Assembly (NCBI RefSeq): GCF_006385255.1
Contig: NZ_VFJE01000056.1
Location: 558,001 to 622,000, forward strand
Reading direction: 5' to 3'
Source: Flavobacterium microcysteis
GTDB lineage: Bacteria; Bacteroidota; Bacteroidia; Flavobacteriales; Flavobacteriaceae
Length of the DNA stretch: 64,000 nucleotides
The position numbers and the translations under genes are program-made. Shown one piece after another: positions 26,684-33,254 of this stretch (position 1 is its first letter; every line of letters begins with the position of its first letter). The notes under the pieces are model-generated. The model was given only the letters and a program-made list of their open reading frames with translations. It searched no databases and had not been told where the DNA came from.

Positions 26684-26967
26684 GAAAGATAACAGAACTT
26701 TCACTTCTTGAAAACCCTTCGATAAGATCAGTAGATTTCGAGCACCAGAATTATTTCTCCCGAAATGATATGGACAAGGCCTTCATGGGATCTTTCAGGC
26801 ATATCGAATCGGTTCCACTTCCGTTACTTAGTCCAAATGGTACCCGCGAGATAGTATCGTGCATCTCTTGGCATAATATCTCACAACATATTACCTTTCT
26901 TGCAGGTAAGTCCGAATTCGAGCAACGCATCAACACTGTACTTAATTTTAATCCAAAGAAGAGATAA
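26674..26967 (+). CDS. Small ORF overlapping the transposase end
   Basis: A 97-codon reading frame that starts 10 bp inside the transposase gene in another frame, so it would be read by translational coupling. The product is soluble and of mixed composition, without a signal peptide, membrane helix or motif I can name (segments such as NYFSRNDMDKAF and CISWHNISQHITFLAG). The base composition resembles the transposase rather than the AT-richer ATPase region after it. It may be a transposition accessory factor, an orphan passenger, or not expressed. Confidence 0.5.
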   Translation: MDIGKITELSLLENPSIRSVDFEHQNYFSRNDMDKAFMGSFRHIESVPLPLLSPNGTREIVSCISWHNISQHITFLAGKSEFEQRINTVLNFNPKKR

Positions 26968-27128
26968 ATTTTATAGTGAATTCTAGCGATTTCTTTTCGC
27001 TATATAAATTACTAATTTACCTTTATTATTAACATGAGTGATTTTTATTATAAGGTTATTACTAATATTAAATCATGAGTATTTATCTTTTTATGTAATA
27101 TTAATATGGAAAAAAGTTTATATATTGA

Positions 27129-27136
27129 TACCTTTG
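27129..27136 (+). promoter_or_regulatory. -7 box of the AAA/protease operon
   Basis: TACCTTTG, an exact consensus box, ends 22 bp before the ATG of the ATPase gene. It lies in a very AT-rich 190-bp gap following the small ORF, so the two-gene unit has its own promoter and need not depend on transposase transcription. Confidence 0.7.
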
Positions 27137-27158
27137 AATCATTAAATTAAACTTTCTT

Positions 27159-28154
27159 ATGAATCAAGACTTAATGTTAAGACTTTTTCGCTCAATAGAT
27201 GGAGATAAAGATGATGATGTCGTAAAGGTAGCATCCCTTATCATTGAGGATGAGATAAAAAAAGGGCATACAGCGCTTGCAGCAAAATTGAAATCAATCC
27301 TAGATCGTAATGTTGCTACTACCCAGTCTTTTCGTGGAGAATTGAGAAAAATTTTACCAAATGGTATTTCTATCCCCAAAGATAAACGTAATAATTTCCC
27401 TTTAGCGATTTCGATTGACAGAGAAGAACTAAGGCACGAAATGGTTCTCCCTATAGATACTGAAGAAAAGTTGCGAAGAATTGAAAAGGAATTTGCTGCA
27501 AAGGAAAGACTTGCATCACATGGGCTTAAATATAGACAGAAAATTCTAATTTATGGCGAACCAGGTTGTGGTAAAAGTATGAGTGCTGAACGAATTGCTT
27601 GGAATCTTGGGCTACCATTTTTAAAAGTTAGATTTGATGTCATTATTTCTTCTTTTTTAGGAGAAACAGCATCTAATCTTTCAAAGTTATTTGACGGAAT
27701 TCAAGATTATCCATGTGTATTACTTTTTGATGAATTCGATATTATCGGAAAAACTAGGACGAATCTCCAAGATGTTGGGGAAATGCATCGAATTGTAAAT
27801 ATTTTGCTTACACTCCTTGAAGAATACAATTCAAAGGGAATTTTGATTGCTACTACTAATATTGAAAATGCTTTGGACCAAGCCCTTTTTAGAAGATTTG
27901 ATGATATTATTGAAATGCCAAAACCAAGTAAAGAAGAAGTCTTACGACTTATTAAACAAACGCTTTCATCTATCGATACTTCGAAAGATATAGATTGGGA
28001 TATATTAGTAGATAAAATGCTAGGCTTCAATGCAGCACTTGTTGTAAAAATTGCAAACGATGCTGCAAAAATTGCTGTTATAGGAAACGATAGGATACTT
28101 CGACAATACCATTTAGAAAAGTCACTTAGCGAAAATAATCTTTATAAAAAGTAA
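27159..28154 (+). CDS. AAA+ ATPase, first gene of an ATPase-protease pair
   Basis: A 331-residue protein. Residues 1-85 are a helical N-terminal region without a known name. The AAA+ module runs from about 95 to 325: Walker A GEPGCGKS (133-140), Walker B LLFDEFD (188-194), sensor-1 ATTN (231-234), an arginine-finger-like RRFDD (245-249), and an alpha-helical lid. The second gene begins one base after the stop. In this kind of pair the ATPase probably remodels, or gates access to, the protease or its target. That is inference. The class resembles FtsH/spastin-like AAA modules, but there is no membrane segment. Confidence 0.9.
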   Translation: MNQDLMLRLFRSIDGDKDDDVVKVASLIIEDEIKKGHTALAAKLKSILDRNVATTQSFRGELRKILPNGISIPKDKRNNFPLAISIDREELRHEMVLPIDTEEKLRRIEKEFAAKERLASHGLKYRQKILIYGEPGCGKSMSAERIAWNLGLPFLKVRFDVIISSFLGETASNLSKLFDGIQDYPCVLLFDEFDIIGKTRTNLQDVGEMHRIVNILLTLLEEYNSKGILIATTNIENALDQALFRRFDDIIEMPKPSKEEVLRLIKQTLSSIDTSKDIDWDILVDKMLGFNAALVVKIANDAAKIAVIGNDRILRQYHLEKSLSENNLYKK

Positions 28155-28155
28155 A

Positions 28156-30681
28156 ATGGCAGATTTTCCACATTTGAAATTACCGTTTAAGGTAGAAGGA
28201 AGAGCAATGCCAAAAGGTGGGGGCACTAGAGATAAACAGGCATTAGAGCGGACATTATCAAATAAAAATAATCGTCAAAATCATGGAACTTGGTTAAAGG
28301 AATCTATGAATACTGTTGCATCAAGGTGGGTTGAAACTATAGATGTACAAAAAGCCAAAGGTATAGAATTACCAAATACCACTGACATCCCTGTTTTTTT
28401 GAGAGTAGATACTGAAGTTTTCAATATTGACAGCTTTAAACATTGGGGAATCGAAATAATATCTGAAGAAGAAGGTGGATATATAATAGGAGCTTCAACA
28501 GATAATTTCAAAGCATTTGGAGAGAATATCGATGCATTTCTGAACGAAACTGGCCAACGTAGAGATAAAGCTGCTCAAATATGGGAATTAGTTACTGATG
28601 ATAGTTGGCGCTTAAACGAACTTTTACATGGAGAAATAGGTAATGTTTGGGGCGATATACAGCCTGATGTAATTTATACTGTGCAATTAGGCGTTTCGTG
28701 TTATGTCCCAAACAAAGAAAGTTACCCAGTAAAGGATCAATTTGATTCCGAATTGAAATTTCAAGACAAGGTTTATGAATATAGGCAAAATGAGCAAGAG
28801 TTATCAATACAAAGAGATGCTAAGCAAATAAAAAGAGAGACAGAAGTCGAATACTATGTTGATAAATATAGTGGTGAAATACATGAGATTTGGGATAATG
28901 AAGTTGATGCCTTCTTTTTTAAGATTTCTATCTGTGGTGAAGGGTTAAGAGATATTGTTCATACTTATCAATACCTTTATGAAGTAAAATTAGATCCAAA
29001 TTATAATATTGGTCATGAACATATTAATCTCCCTGACGAATATGATATAGATATTGAAGCACCTGATGACAATGCTTCTACGGTTTGTATAATTGATAGT
29101 GGAATTCAAGAAAATCATCGATTGCTGGCAGCATCAATCAATCAAACCAATTCACGATCTTATGTTGAAAATGATGCCTCAGTAGCTGATTATGTAAAAC
29201 AAAACGGGCACGGAACAAAAGTGGCAGGTGCGGTTTTGTACCCGATTGGTATTCCAACAAGCGGAAAAATAAAATTAGAAAGCTATATACAAAATGCCAG
29301 AATCTTAGATAGCAATAATAAAATATCCAGTTCTAGATTTGAGCCAGCACTTATGGAACAAATAGTAGCGGATTATGAAGAAACCCGAATTTTTAATCTT
29401 TCTGTCTGCGAAGATGTATCTTATACAGGTACTCATATGCCAGCCCTAGCAGCTTCTATCGATAAACTTATACATGAAAATGATATATTATTCATTGTGG
29501 CAGCTGGTAATCTTTATCAAAGTTCATCACAATTTAATAATCCGGGAATTAAAGAACATTTTTCAAACGGGAAAATTTATCCTGACTATCTAAATGAGGC
29601 GACTTCTAAATTAGCTAATCCAGGTGTTAGTTATTTTGCTATTACAGTTGGATCAATAGGACATGAAGATTTTGAAGATGCAGATTATAAATCGTTAGCT
29701 GGCAAGAATTACATATCCCCGTTTTCTAGAACTGGACTAGGACTTTGGGGTTGCATAAAGCCGGACGTTGTAGAATACGGAGGGGATTTAGCAAAAAATA
29801 AATCATCTAATGAATTGGTCATTAATAATACAATATGTCCAGAACTTGTTAATTCTACAATGTATGGTGCAAGCGCTGTTGGTAAAGATTCTTACGGTAC
29901 TTCTTTTAGTACACCAAAAGTCAGCTATATTGCATCTAGGCTTCAAACAGAACATCCTAATGAAACAGCACAAATGTACAGGGCGTTAATTATTCAAAGT
30001 GCTAGATTACCACAACATTGCTTTGAAAAGCCAACATCTAATGATTTTAGATATTATGGATATGGAATTCCGAACATTGATAGAGCTTTAAGTAATACCA
30101 CATCCCGAATAACTTTTATTCAGAATGGAAATATTGCACCGAAAAAAGCGGATATTTATCATATCAAAGTTCCATCTGAGCTTCGTGGTGAAGGAAAGGA
30201 ATTCAGAATACTTGTAGAAGTTACTCTGGCATTTACTGCAAAGACGCGTTTGACTAGAAGAGGATCTCATTCTTATTTATCTAATTGGTTAGAGTGGCAA
30301 TCTTCCAGATACAATGAAAATTTTGGTAGTTTCCGAAACAGGACAATAGAATATCTGGAAGGTAATGACGGGGAATTTATTGACGAGGGAAGTTCTGCAA
30401 TCAAGTGGGTGTTGAGAGAAAATCCTGTATGGGGAAATAATGGCATAAATAGGAATAATTCATCAGTTCAAAAAAGTTGGGCGATACTTGAACCACAGCA
30501 ATTTGCGGATGAATTTAGCATAGCTGTAATTGGTCACTTAGGATGGGACAAGAGTTTGGAGAATGAAACTGAGTATGCATTTTGTGTATCATTTGAACTT
30601 TTAGATGCTGAAATGAATATTTATGAGTTAATGGCACAAGCTCAAATTGAAGTTCAGCCAGAACAAGAAATTGACATTTAA
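28156..30681 (+). CDS. Subtilisin-like (S8) serine protease, second gene of an ATPase-protease pair
   Basis: This 841-residue protein has no signal peptide, so it is probably cytoplasmic, unlike most S8 enzymes. Residues 1-300 are an uncharacterised N-terminal part, which includes FHLKLPFKVEGR-like basic sequence at the very start. The S8 domain spans about 300-670 with the catalytic Asp in CIIDSGIQENH (D314), His in NGHGTKVAG (H352), Ser in YGTSFSTP (S583) and an oxyanion Asn in VAAGN. Residues about 680-841 form a C-terminal extension, perhaps a beta-rich binding domain. It has one base between its start and the ATPase stop. The domain order, cytoplasmic location and mobile setting suggest a conditionally activated protease; targets are unknown. 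Confidence 0.9.
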   Translation: MADFPHLKLPFKVEGRAMPKGGGTRDKQALERTLSNKNNRQNHGTWLKESMNTVASRWVETIDVQKAKGIELPNTTDIPVFLRVDTEVFNIDSFKHWGIEIISEEEGGYIIGASTDNFKAFGENIDAFLNETGQRRDKAAQIWELVTDDSWRLNELLHGEIGNVWGDIQPDVIYTVQLGVSCYVPNKESYPVKDQFDSELKFQDKVYEYRQNEQELSIQRDAKQIKRETEVEYYVDKYSGEIHEIWDNEVDAFFFKISICGEGLRDIVHTYQYLYEVKLDPNYNIGHEHINLPDEYDIDIEAPDDNASTVCIIDSGIQENHRLLAASINQTNSRSYVENDASVADYVKQNGHGTKVAGAVLYPIGIPTSGKIKLESYIQNARILDSNNKISSSRFEPALMEQIVADYEETRIFNLSVCEDVSYTGTHMPALAASIDKLIHENDILFIVAAGNLYQSSSQFNNPGIKEHFSNGKIYPDYLNEATSKLANPGVSYFAITVGSIGHEDFEDADYKSLAGKNYISPFSRTGLGLWGCIKPDVVEYGGDLAKNKSSNELVINNTICPELVNSTMYGASAVGKDSYGTSFSTPKVSYIASRLQTEHPNETAQMYRALIIQSARLPQHCFEKPTSNDFRYYGYGIPNIDRALSNTTSRITFIQNGNIAPKKADIYHIKVPSELRGEGKEFRILVEVTLAFTAKTRLTRRGSHSYLSNWLEWQSSRYNENFGSFRNRTIEYLEGNDGEFIDEGSSAIKWVLRENPVWGNNGINRNNSSVQKSWAILEPQQFADEFSIAVIGHLGWDKSLENETEYAFCVSFELLDAEMNIYELMAQAQIEVQPEQEIDI

Positions 30682-30774
30682 TAATTACTATAAATCATTT
30701 TAATCACTAAATAATCTGAATGAAATAAACAAAACATCAAATAAAATATCATTAGCGTAAGCTATTAATCTTTT

Positions 30775-30935
30775 CGACTGAAACCGGCAAAACTTCAAAA
30801 TACGAAAACATGGATTAATAAGCAGATCGCTCTCGCTATGGCGTGGGCTTCTCTTATCTATGTTTTCAGGTGCTTGCCGGTACCTAGTCGCTAGATATTG
30901 AGTTTGTCCCACGCTTTTGGTTTTCTAACCAATAA
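30775..30935 (+). ncRNA. Candidate structured RNA with nested helices and a pseudoknot
   Basis: About 160 bases between the protease and lipoprotein genes contain several perfect complementary pairs: CGACT (30775-30779) with AGTCG (30886-30890); ACCGGCAA (30783-30790) with TTGCCGGT (30874-30881); GAAAACAT (30804-30811) with ATGTTTTC (30860-30867); ATAAG (30818-30822) with CTTAT (30853-30857). These nest as one long hairpin. GCGTGGG (30841-30847), inside its loop, matches CCCACGC (30908-30914), outside it, which would make a pseudoknot. TTGGTT and AACCAA (30917-30932) add a small hairpin. No ORF is seen here. It might be an RNA gene or leader, a folded-DNA recombination site, or a protein-binding site. 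Confidence 0.5.
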
Positions 30936-30968
30936 AACTCTCTGGGGCGGGAGTGCCAACAAAAACTT

Positions 30969-31526
30969 ATGAAAAGCTTTATTTTAAGATCAGCCTTTGC
31001 GCTGGCAATGTCTACGTTAATTTTTTCGTGTTCAAGCGATTCGGATTCTGACCCTGCTCCGCAGGAATGTCCTCCCGGTTTTACTGGAATCAATTGCCAG
31101 ACACAGATTAACCCTTCAAAGATCAAGATTACCAAATTCAGGGTAACATTCTTCAATAACCAGGATAACGGGGCATCATGGGACACAGGATCGGGTCCAG
31201 ATATATTCCTGCAGCTCGTCAATGGAGCAGGTGGAAGCAATATTTGGATCAGTGAGATATATTATCCTGACGTATTAAGTACAGGAACTAATAGCTTTGA
31301 GTTTGTACCAAATTCCCCAATAATAATCACTAATGTTACTTCTTCCTTTACAATCTATTTGGGTGACAACGATGCTATTGATGTTCCTTCAAATCCTAAT
31401 GACCTGATGAGTAGCATACTATTTAATATCTATACGACAACCAATGGGTTTCCTGCAACCCTTTTGCTAACGGATGGGAAAGCTATACCCTTTAGGGTAG
31501 AACTTTCGCTTCAGTATGAATGGTAG
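30969..31526 (+). CDS. Lipoprotein with EGF-like segment (transposon passenger)
   Basis: This 185-residue protein has a lipoprotein signal with the lipidation Cys at residue 21 (LIFSC) followed by an acidic Ser/Asp linker, as in Bacteroidota surface lipoproteins. Residues 34-43 (CPPGFTGINC) look like the end of an EGF-like module. The remaining part (about 50-185) is probably an all-beta domain (KITKFRVTFFNNQDNG, then several Thr/Val-rich strands). I do not recognise a family. It is the last gene inside the transposon and has its own terminator. It may be a cargo gene. Confidence 0.75.
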   Translation: MKSFILRSAFALAMSTLIFSCSSDSDSDPAPQECPPGFTGINCQTQINPSKIKITKFRVTFFNNQDNGASWDTGSGPDIFLQLVNGAGGSNIWISEIYYPDVLSTGTNSFEFVPNSPIIITNVTSSFTIYLGDNDAIDVPSNPNDLMSSILFNIYTTTNGFPATLLLTDGKAIPFRVELSLQYEW

Positions 31527-31543
31527 TTGACAACAAAAAAACC

Positions 31544-31568
31544 AAAGGAGGCGTATTGCCTCCTTTTT
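31544..31568 (+). terminator. Terminator of the lipoprotein gene, inside the transposon
   Basis: AAAGGAGGC and GCCTCCTTT form a perfect 9-bp stem with a GTATT loop and a T tract, 17 bp before the right terminal repeat. Confidence 0.9.
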
Positions 31569-31584
31569 ATTGAAAATTCTTTTT

Positions 31585-31607
31585 AGTGTAAACATCTCCT
31601 AATTACC
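31585..31607 (-). repeat. Transposon right terminal inverted repeat
   Basis: A 23-base sequence inverted with respect to 25633-25655, with 22 of 23 bases complementary. The TTAAAATG duplication follows directly. Confidence 0.93.
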
Positions 31608-31615
31608 TTAAAATG
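31608..31615. repeat. Target-site duplication, right copy (TTAAAATG)
   Basis: Identical and parallel to 25625-25632. Confidence 0.92.
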
Positions 31616-31919
31616 ATTGATTTTGTTTTTGCCTTTTACAAAGGTAGATTGAAACAGATGAAATAAGAGGATGTAAACTAGACAATATTGAGGGCGAAAC
31701 AGGACAGTGTGTTTAGAGTGGTATTTAAAGAATTATTTTAGGTTAAAGCCAGTCAGGCATTGGGATGTGAGCGATTTCTTACCTTATTTCTGTTCGCTGA
31801 TTGCGAACTTACGATGTTAAAATTTTGATTTTCAATACTATAAATTGAAATTGTTTTAGTAATTTTTTTATCTTAGGACTGAAAAAGAAAAACATAGTAT
31901 TAATCCCAAATTTATTATC
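31616..31919. other. Intergenic region right of the transposon, with the probable native promoter of the SRPBCC gene
   Basis: No coding sequence is seen in these 304 bases. The plus-strand octamer CAAAGGTA (31639-31646) reads TACCTTTG on the minus strand, a perfect -7 box facing the transposon. If the element and one target copy are removed, this box would lie about 50 bp from the ATG of the SRPBCC gene, the normal distance. The rest shows no features apart from a weak box TATCTTAG (31869-31876) in front of the precursor gene. Confidence 0.6.
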
Positions 31920-32147
31920 ATGGAAAATGACAAAAAATTGAAAAAGCCTTTTTTTGCTAACTTTTTGGAAAGCCAAGTTCCTGAAAAGGAAATGGAACAA
32001 ATCAACGGCGGTACTGATGTAGTAACTCTTAAGTTCCCATCAGACGGTGAAGATGGTCCAGGCCAAGTCATCACCAGCAAACTTAAAGATCTTTATCAGA
32101 CGATGAAATATCCGTCAGATAATGATGAAGCTGGAGTTGAATTGTAA
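31920..32147 (+). CDS. Microviridin-like graspetide precursor peptide
   Basis: A 75-residue peptide with the parts of a class I graspetide precursor. The leader holds PFFANFLESQ (10-19), matching the helix PFFxxFL that ATP-grasp ligases bind, and ends in a double glycine (30-31). Two core repeats follow: TLKFPSDGED (36-45) and TMKYPSDNDE (61-70), both fitting the TxKYPSD pattern. Expected cross-links by analogy are esters from Thr to the Asp of SD and from Ser to the next acid, and an amide from Lys to the last acid. Two such ligases are encoded directly downstream. Products of the family are usually serine protease inhibitors; activity here is inference. The GG suggests removal of the leader by a C39-type peptidase encoded elsewhere. 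Confidence 0.9.
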   Translation: MENDKKLKKPFFANFLESQVPEKEMEQINGGTDVVTLKFPSDGEDGPGQVITSKLKDLYQTMKYPSDNDEAGVEL

Positions 32148-32158
32148 GACTTAATGAT

Positions 32159-32199
32159 AGCAACAGTATTTCTATCTGGAAATGCTGTTGCTTTCTTTT
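32159..32199 (+). terminator. Hairpin between precursor and ligase genes (terminator or attenuator)
   Basis: AGCAACAGTATTTC (32159-32172) pairs, with one G-U, with 32179-32192, followed by TTCTTTT. Placed 12 bp after the precursor stop, it could end most transcripts or stabilise the precursor mRNA, giving more peptide than enzyme, a usual design in RiPP operons. Confidence 0.7.
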
Positions 32200-32250
32200 G
32201 AGCTCAGGATATATGCTTGGGCTTTTTTATTTAAATAATTCCCCAATTTA

Positions 32251-33225
32251 ATGATACTTTGTCTGACGCACAGCAATGATCTCTATACGATTGATATAGT
32301 GATGAAAAGGCTGAAAGAACTAGGGAAAGAGGCTTATAGGATGAATTCTGACCTTTTTTCCCATCAATTATCTTTTGATTACTCGCTTTCAGAACGGAAG
32401 AATATCGTCCATGTTCAGATTGACGGCCATTCTATTCATGCCGATGCTGTTGAAGCCGTATGGTACCGCAAGTTATGGCAGGCAGAAATTCCTGATGAAC
32501 TTGACGATGATTTTAAAGAAATTTATTTCCAGGAATATTATACCATGCGGAATATCTTTTTTGAATCGCTGGGCGATGTGCCCTGGTTTAATCCGATGGC
32601 AAAAGACCACGAAATTAGCAATAATAAATTCGGACAATTATCCGTTGCTGCCCAAAACGACATTGAAATACCCAAAAGTCTTTTTACAAACAATCAGGAA
32701 AAGGTAAGGGCGTTTTTCTATGAAGGATGCAATAAGCAGATGATTGCTAAACTTCATGGTACACTTTCACGAAGTATGTCAGGTAATGCGTCTTTTTTTC
32801 CAACTACGCAGATAACAGAGCCCAATCTTGAAGGTCTTGCCACGCTCGTTTATTGTCCTATGATTTTTCAGGAAATGATCCCTAAAGCCTATGAACTTCG
32901 CATCATTTATGTTGACGGTGAATTTTTTACAGGAAAAATCAATGCAGGGCAGTCAGAAAGAGGCAAAACAGACTGGCGGATTGCGACAGACATTCATTTT
33001 AAATGGGAATCGTATAATTTGCCAGATCCGGTTGCAACATCACTCACAAAAATGATGCAACAGATGGGCCTCTTTTTTGGTGCTATTGACATGATTCGCC
33101 ATCAGGACGGACGTTATATTTTCTTAGAGGTAAATCCTCAGGGCGAATGGGGAATGCTGCAAAGAGATTTAGGCTATCCTATTGGAGAAACTATAGCCGA
33201 AAAATTAGTTTCCAAACTGAGTTAA
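32251..33225 (+). CDS. MvdC-like ATP-grasp ligase (graspetide maturase)
   Basis: A 324-residue protein starting MILCLTHSNDLYTIDIVMK, like MvdC/MdnB-type ribosomal peptide maturases. The N-terminal domain (1-110) carries DAVWYRK-like WYRKLW, the leader-binding part in relatives. The ATP-grasp part (about 120-320) has a Lys-rich nucleotide site (CNKQMIAKLHG), the YCPMIFQEMIPKAYELRI segment, an acidic Mg site (FFGAIDMI) and FLEVNPQGEW. MvdC-type enzymes form the lactam. Assignment to MvdC rather than MvdD rests on the N-terminal sequence. The second ligase starts 29 bp later. Confidence 0.85.
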   Translation: MILCLTHSNDLYTIDIVMKRLKELGKEAYRMNSDLFSHQLSFDYSLSERKNIVHVQIDGHSIHADAVEAVWYRKLWQAEIPDELDDDFKEIYFQEYYTMRNIFFESLGDVPWFNPMAKDHEISNNKFGQLSVAAQNDIEIPKSLFTNNQEKVRAFFYEGCNKQMIAKLHGTLSRSMSGNASFFPTTQITEPNLEGLATLVYCPMIFQEMIPKAYELRIIYVDGEFFTGKINAGQSERGKTDWRIATDIHFKWESYNLPDPVATSLTKMMQQMGLFFGAIDMIRHQDGRYIFLEVNPQGEWGMLQRDLGYPIGETIAEKLVSKLS

Positions 33226-33254
33226 CATTATTTAAACTCCCCAAATTATTCTTT

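Larger units (their letters stand above)
25633..31607 (+). mobile_element. IS1595-family transposon with passenger genes (5,975 bp)
   Basis: The element is bounded by 23-bp terminal inverted repeats and an 8-bp duplication of target DNA. The transposase gene (25745-26683) is at the left end. It is followed by passengers: a 97-codon ORF, an AAA+ ATPase, a subtilisin-like protease, a region able to form a structured RNA, and a lipoprotein gene with its own terminator. All genes point the same way. IS1595-family elements are known to carry passenger genes, but I do not know this combination. Perfect duplication and nearly perfect ends suggest a fairly recent insertion. Confidence 0.92.

Noticed and set aside
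30775..30935. Integron attC site
   Set aside because: The arms nest well, but the core GTTRRRY/RYYYAAC pattern was not found at the ends, and no integrase gene is nearby. A structured RNA fits no worse.
25745..31526. Prophage or integrative element instead of a transposon
   Set aside because: No integrase, structural or lysis genes; the ends are inverted repeats with an 8-bp duplication and the transposase belongs to IS1595.
33147..33254. Earlier in-frame start of the second ATP-grasp ligase
   Set aside because: The extension lies inside the first ligase gene and has no homology to ligase N-termini; the ATG at 33255 gives the conserved start and a clean 29-bp gap.
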